Shown here: piece after piece, positions 25,712 to 34,183 of the stretch
Numbering within the stretch: the first letter of the stretch is position 1
Layout: each line of letters begins with the position of its first letter
Assembly (NCBI GenBank): GCA_937926105.1
Contig: CALANS010000112.1
Location: 42,331-106,330, forward strand
Length of the DNA stretch: 64,000 nucleotides
Reading direction: 5' to 3'
DNA from: an uncultured Actinomycetes bacterium
GTDB lineage: Bacteria > Actinomycetota > Actinomycetes > Mycobacteriales > Nakamurellaceae
Program-made: the position numbers and the translations under genes
The notes under the pieces: generated by a model
The model's input: the letters and a program-made list of their open reading frames with translations, nothing else
Database searches by the model: none
What the model was told of the DNA's origin: nothing

Positions 25712-28105
25712 TCACACCACACCGCGATGTTGCAGCACGCGGAACGCCGCAACTCCGGGCAGCACCGGCAGCCAGAACGTGAGCGCCCGGTTGACCAGCG
25801 CTGCGGCGATGGCATCCGCCGGGCCAATACCCAGTGCCGTCAGCCCTCCGATCAGCGCGCCCTCAACAGCGCCCAACCCGCCCGGGGTCGGCACCAGCTG
25901 CCCCAGCGTGGAGCCGACCACGAACACCGCCAGCACCGCCAGCACGTCGAAGTGCGGCGTGAAGGCGGCCAGGGTCGCCGCCAGCCCACCCGCCGACAGC
26001 AGCAGAAAGCCGACCTCCCCCACCAGCAGCTGGCCGAATCGCCACGGGTTGCGCAGCACCGGAATCATGCTGTGCCACATTTCCCGGGCCAGCCCCAGGC
26101 CGGGACGCAGCAGCCGGACACGCCCGACCCGGGAAACGAGCACACCCGCCAGCACCGCCGCCACTCCCGCGGCCGCCACCCACCACTGCCAGCCGACGTG
26201 CACGGTGCCCACCGGCACCGCGTTGCCGATGATCAGCACTCCGACCACGGTCAGCAGACCGGCCACCACGAACGTCGCCGCCCGGTTGAGCACCAGCACG
26301 CCCACGGCGTGCGAGCGCCGCAGGCCCTGCCGCTCCAGGAACGACATGTTGATGCCATAGAAGCCCAGCGCGCCGGCGGTGGTCCGCCCGGTGAACGCGG
26401 CCGCCACCTGCACCGCGATCGTCCGGCCGACCGGCAGAGGCTCGACGCATGCGCCGAGGATGGTCAGCGCCGAGACCAGCACCGCGCCCAGCCCGGCCGC
26501 CACCGCCAGCAGCAAAAAACCCCAGTCGGCCCGCAGCACGGCGGCCCGCACCTCGCCGATGCTGGACAGCTCCGGCAGCAGCAGGTACACGGCCAGCCCG
26601 CCGGCGATCAACAACGCCAGCGTGGTGGGGCGGACCGGCGAGTGGAACGACGGCACCGGGCTCTCGGTGGCATGCGCCAACGCCTCGCGCAGCGCCGACA
26701 GCGAGACCTCACGGGCGATCTGCCGGCGGAACCGGTGATGCAGGGCCAGAGTCTGCAGATGCGGCAATGCCTCCCGCAGGGTGTCGGCGGGCAGCGCCCG
26801 CGCCGCACTCGTCACCGCCCGGTGGATGCCGACCACGCTGGCCACCGAGACCAACAACTCGGCGGCGTCCTGTGCGGTCTGCCCGGCGGGGCTCCCGACC
26901 CGGCTGAAGGTGAAATCCACGATCCGGGGGCGCCCGTCGGTGTCCACCAGGATGTTCTCCGCGCGCAGGTCGTGGTGGGCGATGCGGACCGCGCCCAGCG
27001 CCGCCGCGTCCTGCCACAGCCGGGCCAGCAGGGCGTCGTCCACCTCGTCCGCGGGCATCTCGGACAGCAGCCGGCCCGGTACCACCCGCCGGATCAGAAA
27101 CGGCGGACCGTAATCAATCTCCCCGGCCAGCAGCACCGGCAGGGTTCCCACGCCGGCGCGTTCGGCCAGCAGGGTGACGTAGGCCTCGTGCTCCACCTCG
27201 TGCCGCGGGGTGGACAGCCGGGCGTCCTGCCCGGTTTCCACCGAGGCCAGCATGCGCCGTACCCGATAGCCGGGGCCGGCCAGCCGGTGCAGCCGCCGGA
27301 CCACCTTCATCTGCAGCAGATCGCCTGCGGTGTCGGTGATGTCGTAGGTCAGGGGGCCCCGCCACCGCCGTCGCGCGGGGGTGACGGTGACGGGGCCTAG
27401 GCCAGCCTGGGTCAGCGCCGAGCGCACCGCTCGATCGGTGGTGCGGCGTCCCGGCGCGCCCAGCGTCAGGTGCAGCAGCGTCCCGGTGCCCCAGCCCAGA
27501 AAGCCCCCGCCGAACACGCCGAGCGGCAGGTGGTAGCCCAGCACGACGTCGGCGACCGCGACGGCCACCACCAGCACCCAGCACGCCGCGCGCATGGTGC
27601 GGATCAGGTAGGGGCCGGCCGCGGTGGCCAGCGCGGCCACGATCGCCACGTGGGTGGAGGGGAAATCGAAGAAGCTCGCGGCCATCTGATGCGTCGCGTC
27701 GGCGATTAGCTCGGCGGGGACCGTGCGGTGGCCGATCAGCGCGTGCATCAGCAGAGTGAGCGGCCAGGCGATCGCCCCGGCCCAGGCCAGCGTCAGGGCC
27801 AGCCGGGCCCGGCCCAGGTAGGCGGCGGCCGCCGCGGCCAGCACGATCCCGGGCCACCAGCCGGCCCAGGTGAGCACCTGCAGCAGCCGGTCGGCGCCCC
27901 GTGGCAGCCGCTGCAGTTCGGTGAAGATGGACTGCTCCACCGGGTTGACCCCCGGGGCGCGGGCGGCGAACAGGCAGGCGACGACCACGCCGGCGGCCAC
28001 CGTCAGGCGGGCCAGGTCGGCGGGGTGCCGGCCGATGGACATCCGCAGCCGCAGATACCGGGCGCGGCGGCGCCCGGTGCGCGGAGCAGGACGAGAGTCG
28101 TCCAT
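25712..28105 (-). CDS. PAP2-like / kinase-like / flippase-like (UPF0104) fusion membrane protein
   Basis: 797 residues in three modules. Residues ~20-200: membrane domain resembling PAP2 phosphatases, with IGHRTVP, FPSTHVAIVA near 148 and VVLGYHLPLGV; the usual PSGH is PSTH, so activity is uncertain. Residues ~230-430: a protein/lipid-kinase-like fold with a candidate Lys (LQMKVV), an alpha-C Glu (EVEHEAY), the catalytic loop HHDLRAENILVD near 375 and metal-binding DFTFSR in place of DFG. Residues ~490-790: an LPG_synthase_TM/UPF0104 membrane domain ending with VPTPGGLGAVEGAL, the AglD/MprF-flippase motif. Together they suggest phosphorylation and translocation of a lipid-linked molecule. ATG 28105 is preferred; upstream in-frame starts exist. 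Confidence 0.85.
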   Translation of the reverse strand: MDDSRPAPRTGRRRARYLRLRMSIGRHPADLARLTVAAGVVVACLFAARAPGVNPVEQSIFTELQRLPRGADRLLQVLTWAGWWPGIVLAAAAAAYLGRARLALTLAWAGAIAWPLTLLMHALIGHRTVPAELIADATHQMAASFFDFPSTHVAIVAALATAAGPYLIRTMRAACWVLVVAVAVADVVLGYHLPLGVFGGGFLGWGTGTLLHLTLGAPGRRTTDRAVRSALTQAGLGPVTVTPARRRWRGPLTYDITDTAGDLLQMKVVRRLHRLAGPGYRVRRMLASVETGQDARLSTPRHEVEHEAYVTLLAERAGVGTLPVLLAGEIDYGPPFLIRRVVPGRLLSEMPADEVDDALLARLWQDAAALGAVRIAHHDLRAENILVDTDGRPRIVDFTFSRVGSPAGQTAQDAAELLVSVASVVGIHRAVTSAARALPADTLREALPHLQTLALHHRFRRQIAREVSLSALREALAHATESPVPSFHSPVRPTTLALLIAGGLAVYLLLPELSSIGEVRAAVLRADWGFLLLAVAAGLGAVLVSALTILGACVEPLPVGRTIAVQVAAAFTGRTTAGALGFYGINMSFLERQGLRRSHAVGVLVLNRAATFVVAGLLTVVGVLIIGNAVPVGTVHVGWQWWVAAAGVAAVLAGVLVSRVGRVRLLRPGLGLAREMWHSMIPVLRNPWRFGQLLVGEVGFLLLSAGGLAATLAAFTPHFDVLAVLAVFVVGSTLGQLVPTPGGLGAVEGALIGGLTALGIGPADAIAAALVNRALTFWLPVLPGVAAFRVLQHRGVV

Positions 28106-28203
28106 GCCTGGATGCTGCACCGTGTGGCCGTGTCGCACCAATGCAGCAGGTCACAAGCGGTGCCGAGGCCGGCGGCGCGCGGCACACGCCTGATGCTCAG
28201 GTT

Positions 28204-28371
28204 CTACCGCGGTGGCCCGGGCGGCCCCACCCGGCCACTCTCCTCCCGGGTGCGCGGCACGAATCGCACCTCGAGGGGATCAAGGTCGGCATTCCCGCAG
28301 GTCGTGCATTCCAAGATCCCCGCGAGGTGCAGATTTTGCTCCCGCCGAAGGCGATCGAGCCCGATGTCCAT
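28204..28371 (-). CDS. possible 55-residue protein with a CxxC motif
   Basis: An open frame just downstream of, and on the same strand as, the last BMP-transporter permease gene (30-bp gap). The predicted 55 residues include a basic helical N-terminus (GLDRLRREQN), a CTTC motif that could bind zinc, and a Pro/Gly-rich tail. A GTG three codons earlier (28380) is an alternative start. No good ribosome site is visible and I do not recognise the sequence, so it may be chance. Outside this frame the 28106-28401 stretch shows nothing else I can identify. Confidence 0.3.
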   Translation of the reverse strand: MDIGLDRLRREQNLHLAGILECTTCGNADLDPLEVRFVPRTREESGRVGPPGPPR

Positions 28372-28401
28372 GGGGATCACGACACCGGTGAGCGGCCGCT
28401 C

Positions 28402-29364
28402 TCAGCCGCCCTCCTCTCGGGCGTACGGCGTGCCCAGCGCTGCTGGGGTGCCCAGCTGCCGGCGTGCCCAGCCGGTGGACATGATCACCAGGGCGATCAC
28501 CGTCATCACGTAGGGCAGTGCGGAGAAGAACTCGCTGGGCCAGGCCACCCCGCGGGCCTGCAGATCGAATCCGAGCCCGGACAGCAGCCCGAAGAAGTAC
28601 GCGCCGATCAGCAGGTAGCCGGGCCGCCAGAACGCGAAGATCACCAGAGCGATGGCGATCCAGCCCGCCCCGGCGGTCAGCCCGTCGGTCCACTGGCTGG
28701 ACAGCACCAGGGTGAAGTACGAGCCCCCGACTCCGGCCAGCGCGCCGCCGATCACGGTGTGCACGTACCGATACGCCGTCACCGGTATGCCCATCGCGTC
28801 GGCGGCCGCCGGCGCCTCCCCCACCGAGCGCAGGTTCAGCCCCGGCCTGGTGCGGTACAGATACCAGGCGGCCACGATCACCAGTAGCCAGGAGGCGTAG
28901 ACCAGCGGGTCCTGATGGAACAGGATCGGTCCCGCCACGGGCAGATCCGACAGCGCACCCATGTCGATGGCGCTCATCTGGTGCGCGCCCGGCTTGCCGG
29001 CCAGGCCCCACACCACGCCGAGATACGAGGACAGCCCGGCGGCACCGGCGAAGATCGTCAGCGCCAGGCCGGACACGATCTGGTTGGCGCGCAACGTCAC
29101 CGACACGAACGCGTGGATCAGCGCCATCGCCCCGCCCGCGGCCGCGGCCAGCAGCACCGCCACGATCAACGCCAACCACGCCGGCCCGGGCACGGCCTGC
29201 ACCGCCCAGAACGCCGTCACCGCGCCGGCCAACATCATGCCCTCGACGCCCAGATTGAGAACGCCGGAGCGTTCCGCCAACAGCTCGCCCAGGCCGGCCA
29301 GCAGCAGCGGGGTGCCGAACATGATCGCGGAGGTGACGAGGGTGACGGCCAGCGACGCGTTCAC
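28402..29364 (-). CDS. BMP-type (nucleoside) ABC transporter permease 2
   Basis: 320 residues with about eight to nine hydrophobic helices, of the BPD_transp_2/LivH-like family. The conserved N-terminal sequence LLAGLGELLAERSGVLNLGVEGMM (split here: GELLAERSGVLNLGVEG) is diagnostic of the YufQ/NupQ-type permeases of nucleoside importers. LRSVGEAPAAADAMGI is the cytoplasmic coupling segment. The GTG overlaps the stop of permease 1 by 4 nt. It forms a heterodimeric channel with permease 1 and is the last clear gene of the operon. Confidence 0.9.
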   Translation of the reverse strand: MNASLAVTLVTSAIMFGTPLLLAGLGELLAERSGVLNLGVEGMMLAGAVTAFWAVQAVPGPAWLALIVAVLLAAAAGGAMALIHAFVSVTLRANQIVSGLALTIFAGAAGLSSYLGVVWGLAGKPGAHQMSAIDMGALSDLPVAGPILFHQDPLVYASWLLVIVAAWYLYRTRPGLNLRSVGEAPAAADAMGIPVTAYRYVHTVIGGALAGVGGSYFTLVLSSQWTDGLTAGAGWIAIALVIFAFWRPGYLLIGAYFFGLLSGLGFDLQARGVAWPSEFFSALPYVMTVIALVIMSTGWARRQLGTPAALGTPYAREEGG

Positions 29365-30512
29365 GGGGCGACCACCTCCCCCACCGGGGTGCCGGGCGCC
29401 GTGTCCGCGGTGCGCGGCGAGCGTCGCAGCGAGATCCGGTAGCGGGATAGCGCCTCCCCGGCCAGCACCGAGAACAGGATGATGCCCTCGATCACTCCCA
29501 CCAGCCCGGACGGGAAGTCCGGCCCCTGCAAGGCGAATCCGGCGTTGGTCAGCGCCCCGATCAGGAACGAGACGATCACCACGGCCAGCGGGTTGTACCG
29601 GCCCAGGGCCGCCACCACGATGCCCGTGTAGCCGTAGCCGGCCTGCTGCAGCCCTCGCGGGTCCAGGGTGTGCCCGAAGTCGCCGATCTGGCTGGCACCG
29701 CCGATCCCGGCAAAGGCGCCGGAGGCCAGCATCACGCCGGCGATGGTGCGCTTGGTGCGCATGCCGGCGTAGGTGGCCGCGCCGGGCGATTCGCCGATCA
29801 CGGACATCGCGAAGCCGGTCGGGCTGGTGCGAGTGACGGTCCAGATGCCCAGCGCCACCACGATTCCCAGTCCGAATCCCATCGGCACCACCAGCGCGGC
29901 ACCGAACGACAGCTGGGGCCAGAACGCGCTCGCCTCGATGCTCTTGCCGGTGGGGAACACCTTGGCCGATGCCGAGGTCATGTCCCGCCAGTAGGAGGTG
30001 GAATCGTAGATCAGGTAATACAGCAGCAGCCCGGCGACGTAGTTGAGCATCAACGAGGTGAGGATCTCGTTGGTGCGCAGGTAGGCCCGCAGCAGGCCGG
30101 GGATCGCCGCCCACAGCGCCCCGGCGAGCGCGCCGCCGATCACCATCGCGATGATCACCAGCGGCCCCGGCCAGGTGTGCAGCGCCAGACCGACACCGGC
30201 CGCCCCGATCGCGCCCGCGTACAGCTGACCCTCGCCGCCGATGTTCCACACCTTCATGCGGAACGCGACCGCAGCCGCCAGCCCGGTGAACAGCAGCGGC
30301 GTCGCGTAGACGAAGGTGCGGCTGAGCGCGCCGTTCGCGGTGAATCCGGCCTGGTAGATCTGCTGGTACACCTGCAGCGGCTGGTGGCCGGACGCGGCCA
30401 GCACGGCGGCGGTGACGATGGCCGCGACGATCAGCGCCACCACCGGCACCACGAACGCGACCCAGCGCGGGTTGCCCAACCGGCGCTCGACGCGGATGCC
30501 ACCGGGCATCAC
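29361..30512 (-). CDS. BMP-type (nucleoside) ABC transporter permease 1
   Basis: 383 residues, about ten hydrophobic segments. The motifs FRMKVWNIGGEGQLYAGAIG, RTNEILTSLMLNYVAG and SVIGESPGAATYAGM are characteristic of the YufP/NupP permease family (BPD_transp_2). It pairs with permease 2 as the membrane channel. The start GTG 30512 overlaps the ATPase stop (GTGATG arrangement; ATG 30509 is equally possible), so the four transporter genes are translationally coupled. Confidence 0.9.
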   Translation of the reverse strand: MMPGGIRVERRLGNPRWVAFVVPVVALIVAAIVTAAVLAASGHQPLQVYQQIYQAGFTANGALSRTFVYATPLLFTGLAAAVAFRMKVWNIGGEGQLYAGAIGAAGVGLALHTWPGPLVIIAMVIGGALAGALWAAIPGLLRAYLRTNEILTSLMLNYVAGLLLYYLIYDSTSYWRDMTSASAKVFPTGKSIEASAFWPQLSFGAALVVPMGFGLGIVVALGIWTVTRTSPTGFAMSVIGESPGAATYAGMRTKRTIAGVMLASGAFAGIGGASQIGDFGHTLDPRGLQQAGYGYTGIVVAALGRYNPLAVVIVSFLIGALTNAGFALQGPDFPSGLVGVIEGIILFSVLAGEALSRYRISLRRSPRTADTAPGTPVGEVVAP

Positions 30513-32122
30513 CGCTCGCCCCCGGCCATCAACTCACCGATCCGCTCGACATCGGCGTCGCCGGCGGGGAATTCGTCGACCACGCGGCCCTCATACATCA
30601 CCGCCACCCGGTCCGACATGTCCAGCACCTCGTCCAGATCCTCGCTGATCAGCAGGATCGCAACGCCGCGGCCGGCCGCGTCGAGCATGATGCGGCGCAC
30701 CGCGTCGATGGCCCCGACATCCAGCCCGTGGGTGGGTGATTGGGCAACCAGCACCCGTGGATCGGAGTCCAACTCGTGGGCCAGTACCACCTTCTGCACG
30801 TTGCCGCCGGACAGCTGCCGCACCAGGGTGCGCGGCCCGGGGGCGCGGATGTCGAAGTCGGCCATCAGGGTACGGGCGTGGCCGACGATCCGGCGACGGC
30901 GCAGCAACGGGCCGGTGCGAAAGGGCCGCCGCCGGTGGGTCTTGAGCACGGCGTTGTCGGCGATCGGCAGCGCGCCCGCGACCCCGACGCCCATCCGATC
31001 CTCGGGCACGAACGCGACCCCGGCGTCGATCGCCGACCGCGGGTCGCCGGGCAGCGCCGTGCCGGCCACCACCACGGTGCCGGCGGTGCGCGGTCGCAGC
31101 CCGGCCACCACCTCGGCGAGTTCGCGCTGCCCGTTGCCGGCCACACCAGCGACCCCGAGGATCTCGCCGGCCCGCAGCGTCAGTGTCACGTCGCGCAGCG
31201 CGGGCCGGCCGCGATCGCCGGCAGCGCCCACCCCGCGCAGTTCCAGCGCCACCGGGGCCGTCTCGTCGACGGCGTCCGGGACGCGGGCCGCCATCTCGAT
31301 CTCCCGGCCCACCATCAGTGCGGCCAGGCCCCGGGGCGAGGTGTCGACGACGGCGACGCTGCCGACGGTGCGGCCGCGGCGCAGCACCGTCACCCGGTCG
31401 GCGATCGCCATCACCTCGGGCAGCTTGTGTGAGACAAACACCACCGTGCCGCCATCGGCGACCAGCTGACGCACGCTCTCGAACAGCGCGTCCACCTCGC
31501 CCGTGGCCAGCACCGCGGTCGGTTCGTCCAGCAGCAGGATCCTGGCCCCGCGGTGCAGCGATTTGAGAATCTCCACCCGCTGCTGTTCCCCGAGCGAGAG
31601 CCGGCCCACCGTCGCTCTTGGGCTCACATCGATCCGGTAGCGCTCCGCGACCCGCGCCACCTGCTCCTCGATCGTCTTGCGCCGGAATCGGAATGGCGCG
31701 CCGGCGTCTCCCAGCACCACGTTCTCCGCGACGCTCATCGACGGAACCAGCCGGAAGTGCTGGTGCACCATGCCTATCCCGGCCCGGTGCGCATCGCGGG
31801 GCGAGCGGAACCGGACCTCGGCGCCACGCACCCGAAGCTGGCCCTCGTCCGGCCGGTAGCTGCCGGTCAGGACGGCGCACAACGTGCTCTTGCCGGCGCC
31901 GTTCTCGCCGAGCAGCGCATGCACCTCGCCGGCCGCGGCTGCAAACGAGACCCCCGAGTTGGCCACGACTCCCGGGAAGCGCTTGGTGATATCCACGGCC
32001 TCGATGGCCGGGGGCTCGGCCGGCCCGGGCCCGCCGGGGGCCGCGGCCTCGGGCGCGCCGGTCCCCGCGACCCCGTCACCGCCGTCCTGGCCAGCGGCGC
32101 CCACCGATCCGTCCGCACCCAC
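30509..32122 (-). CDS. BMP-type (nucleoside) ABC transporter ATPase, two ABC cassettes
   Basis: 537 residues. Two tandem nucleotide-binding domains: the first has Walker A GENGAGKST, signature LSLGEQQRVEILKSL and Walker B ILLLDEPTAVL; the second has a degenerate Walker A (GVAGNGQRE), signature LSGGNVQKVVLAHEL and LVAQSPTHGLDVGAI. This YufO/RbsA-like layout is standard for nucleoside and sugar importers with one productive site. The N-terminal ~40 residues are Gly/Ala/Pro-rich. The start codon is uncertain; GTG 32122, 8 nt after the BMP stop codon, is the first in frame. Confidence 0.9.
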   Translation of the reverse strand: MGADGSVGAAGQDGGDGVAGTGAPEAAAPGGPGPAEPPAIEAVDITKRFPGVVANSGVSFAAAAGEVHALLGENGAGKSTLCAVLTGSYRPDEGQLRVRGAEVRFRSPRDAHRAGIGMVHQHFRLVPSMSVAENVVLGDAGAPFRFRRKTIEEQVARVAERYRIDVSPRATVGRLSLGEQQRVEILKSLHRGARILLLDEPTAVLATGEVDALFESVRQLVADGGTVVFVSHKLPEVMAIADRVTVLRRGRTVGSVAVVDTSPRGLAALMVGREIEMAARVPDAVDETAPVALELRGVGAAGDRGRPALRDVTLTLRAGEILGVAGVAGNGQRELAEVVAGLRPRTAGTVVVAGTALPGDPRSAIDAGVAFVPEDRMGVGVAGALPIADNAVLKTHRRRPFRTGPLLRRRRIVGHARTLMADFDIRAPGPRTLVRQLSGGNVQKVVLAHELDSDPRVLVAQSPTHGLDVGAIDAVRRIMLDAAGRGVAILLISEDLDEVLDMSDRVAVMYEGRVVDEFPAGDADVERIGELMAGGER

Positions 32123-32130
32123 CGGCGGCG

Positions 32131-33459
32131 TCAGCCCGCCGGGATGGTGCCGTCGACGCCCTGGACGAACCAGTTCATCTGGTACTTGTCCTTGATCGAC
32201 ATCGTGGTGCCTTCGGCGATCTTGACCTTCCCGGCCTGATCGGTCAGCGGACCGGCGAAGGGATCGAAGCTGCCGTCGATGATCTCCTGCTTGCGCTTGT
32301 CGATGGCGGTCTTCGCATCCTCGGACATGCTCTTGCCGTACGGCGCCATCTTGACGAAACCGTCGCCCAGACCGCCGTAGTAGAAGTGCGTACGCCAGGA
32401 GCAGTCCATTGCCGCCTGGATCTCCTGGGTGTAGTAGTCGCCCCAGTGGTAGGTGGTGGCGGTCAGGAAGTTCTCCGGCGCGAAACTGGTCTGGTCGGAG
32501 TCGTACCCGGTCCACGGCAGGTTGCTGGACTTGGCGACCTGCCCAGTGGTGGGGCTGTCCTGCCCATCGCCGAGCGCGTCGACCCCCGCCGACACCAGGC
32601 TCTGCGCCGCCTGTCGCTCCTTGGCCGGATCGAACCAGGTGTTGGTCCACACCACCTTGACAGTCGCGCCCGGATGCGCGAACCGGGCGCCCATCGTGTA
32701 GGCGTTGATCTCTCGAATCACCTCGGGGATCGGGAACGGCGCGACGAAGCCGATCTTGCCGGTCTTGGAGGCGTACCCGATGGCCATGCCGGACAGGTAA
32801 TCGCCGTCCTCACCGGCCCCGTAGTACTGCGCCACGTTCGGCAGCATGGTGTCGCCGGTGGCCTGCTCGAACAACACCGACGGATTGGCCTTGGCGGCGG
32901 CCAGCACGGAGGGCTGGAACCCGTAGGAGGTAGCGAAGACGATGTTGGCGCCCTGGCTGACCACCTGCTGGAGTACCTGTGCGGTCTGCGGTCCCTCCGG
33001 GACGTTTTCCTTGGTGATCGTGACCAGCGACTTGCCGAAGTGGTTGGCGGCGGCCTGACGGCCCTGGTCATGTGCCTGCGTCCAGCCGGCGTCGCTGGGC
33101 GAGCCGACGTAGATCCAGGCGGCCTTGATCGGGTTCGAGTCGGAGTACTGGCCGGGCTTGCAGTCGGTGGCCGGCGGGTCGAAGGTGCCGGTGAAGCCGC
33201 CGACGTTGACGGTGACCGGGCCGGTGCCGGGGGCCGAGGTACTGCCGCTCCCGCCACCCACACTCATGCTGCCGGCGCCCCCGCTGCCGGGACTGACGCT
33301 CCCGGACGAGCCGGTCTGGCCCGATCCCGTGCTGCCCGGCGCCGAGGGAGTGTTCGGGACCGAGGAACCCGCCCCGCCGCCCGACCCGGAACCACAGCCC
33401 GCCAGGCCAAGGGCGGCCGCCGCCGCCATGGTCACGATCGCTCTGCCGGTTCTCCGCAT
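32131..33459 (-). CDS. BMP-family substrate-binding lipoprotein (nucleoside-type)
   Basis: 442 residues. Lipobox ALGLAGC, lipid-anchor Cys 22. A Ser/Gly/Thr-rich linker of ~75 residues is followed by the BMP/Med fold: IKAAWIYVGSPSDAGWTQAHD, then FATSYGFQPSVLAAA, ATGDTMLPNVAQYYG and GKIGFVAPFPIPEVIREINAY. This family (PnrA, BmpA, NupN) binds purine nucleosides or related compounds. It heads the operon BMP-ATPase-permease-permease. ATG 33459 gives the best signal peptide; an ATG six codons earlier is possible. The intergenic region shared with the divergent MoaD-like gene holds a CCCGTCACCGAT motif right at the start. Confidence 0.9.
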   Translation of the reverse strand: MRRTGRAIVTMAAAAALGLAGCGSGSGGGAGSSVPNTPSAPGSTGSGQTGSSGSVSPGSGGAGSMSVGGGSGSTSAPGTGPVTVNVGGFTGTFDPPATDCKPGQYSDSNPIKAAWIYVGSPSDAGWTQAHDQGRQAAANHFGKSLVTITKENVPEGPQTAQVLQQVVSQGANIVFATSYGFQPSVLAAAKANPSVLFEQATGDTMLPNVAQYYGAGEDGDYLSGMAIGYASKTGKIGFVAPFPIPEVIREINAYTMGARFAHPGATVKVVWTNTWFDPAKERQAAQSLVSAGVDALGDGQDSPTTGQVAKSSNLPWTGYDSDQTSFAPENFLTATTYHWGDYYTQEIQAAMDCSWRTHFYYGGLGDGFVKMAPYGKSMSEDAKTAIDKRKQEIIDGSFDPFAGPLTDQAGKVKIAEGTTMSIKDKYQMNWFVQGVDGTIPAG

Positions 33460-33460
33460 C

Positions 33461-33476
33461 CCCGTCACCGATCCCA
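33461..33476. repeat. CCCGTCACCGAT motif upstream of the BMP operon
   Basis: CCCGTCACCGATCCCA directly precedes the BMP start on the opposite orientation. It matches 16 of 16 bases with copies at 35123 and 35172 and its first 12 bases are in the tandem repeat at 6231-6260. Confidence 0.6.
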
Positions 33477-33570
33477 TGGTGTCGATGGCCGTGCCTGCCC
33501 GTTCCGGTGCACTGTCGCCGGTGGCGATCTTCGCACCGCCGGCGGCACGCGGCAATGCAGCGCGCCGGGC

Positions 33571-33576
33571 TACGCT
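33571..33576 (+). promoter_or_regulatory. -10 box of a leaderless promoter for the MoaD-like gene
   Basis: TACGCT, 6 nt (GGACCG), then GTG at 33583. Confidence 0.6.
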
Positions 33577-33582
33577 GGACCG

Positions 33583-33924
33583 GTGTCTGATGTGCCGGTT
33601 TCCCAGTCTGATACGCAGCGAGCGGTGACGGGGTCCACGTTTCTGGCCAGCAGGTCGGACGACGCGCCCACGATCACCCTGACGGTGCGGTACTTCGCGG
33701 CGGCCCGAGCCGCCGCCGATGTCGACGAGGAATCGGTGACGATCGATGCCCCGGGAACGGTCGCGTCGGTGATCGATGCCATCGGCGCGCGGCACGGTCA
33801 GGCACTGACCCGGGTGCTCACCCGGTGCAGTTACCTGCTGGGCTCGGTGGCAGTCCGCGATCCGTCTGCGGCGGTGCATGCCGGTGACGAGCTGGACGTG
33901 CTGCCGCCGTTCGCCGGGGGATGA
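33583..33924 (+). CDS. MoaD/ThiS-family sulfur carrier (molybdopterin synthase small subunit)
   Basis: 113 residues. After a ~28-residue variable N-terminus comes a ubiquitin-like fold: TLTVRYFAAARAAADVDEE is the MoaD opening motif, and the protein ends DELDVLPPFAGG. The terminal Gly-Gly is the site of thiocarboxylation. With MoaE (48.3 kb) it would convert cyclic pyranopterin monophosphate to molybdopterin. Because it stands alone, a ThiS-like or tungsten-pathway role cannot be excluded, but the YFAAAR motif favours MoaD. GTG 33583 is set by a -10 box 6 nt upstream. Confidence 0.85.
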   Translation: MSDVPVSQSDTQRAVTGSTFLASRSDDAPTITLTVRYFAAARAAADVDEESVTIDAPGTVASVIDAIGARHGQALTRVLTRCSYLLGSVAVRDPSAAVHAGDELDVLPPFAGG

Positions 33925-33950
33925 TGCCGCAGAGCCGGGCGCGGCCCCAG

Positions 33951-33984
33951 GCGGATGCATCAAGAGCGCGGATGTATCAGGAGC
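33951..33984 (+). repeat. 17-bp tandem repeat downstream of the MoaD-like gene
   Basis: GCGGATGCATCAAGAGC is followed at once by a copy differing at two positions. Each contains a GATGYATC near-palindrome, one every 17 bp. The rest of 33925-34183 shows a possible promoter region for the next gene but no reading frame I can support. Confidence 0.6.
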
Positions 33985-34183
33985 GCGGCCGACGCCTCAT
34001 GTGTGCCGTGACTGCCCCTCGCGGTGAACATGGCTGGCCTCGCCCGGGTCGGTGGGTGAACGGTTCGGGGTTTATCTGCGTTTCACCTTCCCCCGGCATC
34101 GGTCACACGTTACGGTCTGGTCGGCAGCCGTGCTGCCCGTCGTATGGGCGCAACCGGCGCCTGGCGCCTGACAGGAGGTACCC

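Noticed and set aside
24788..27400. Plus-strand open frame of about 870 codons opposite fdhD and the PAP2-kinase gene
   Set aside because: Gln/His/Arg-rich shadow with no domain; it spans two genes with strong motifs on the other strand.
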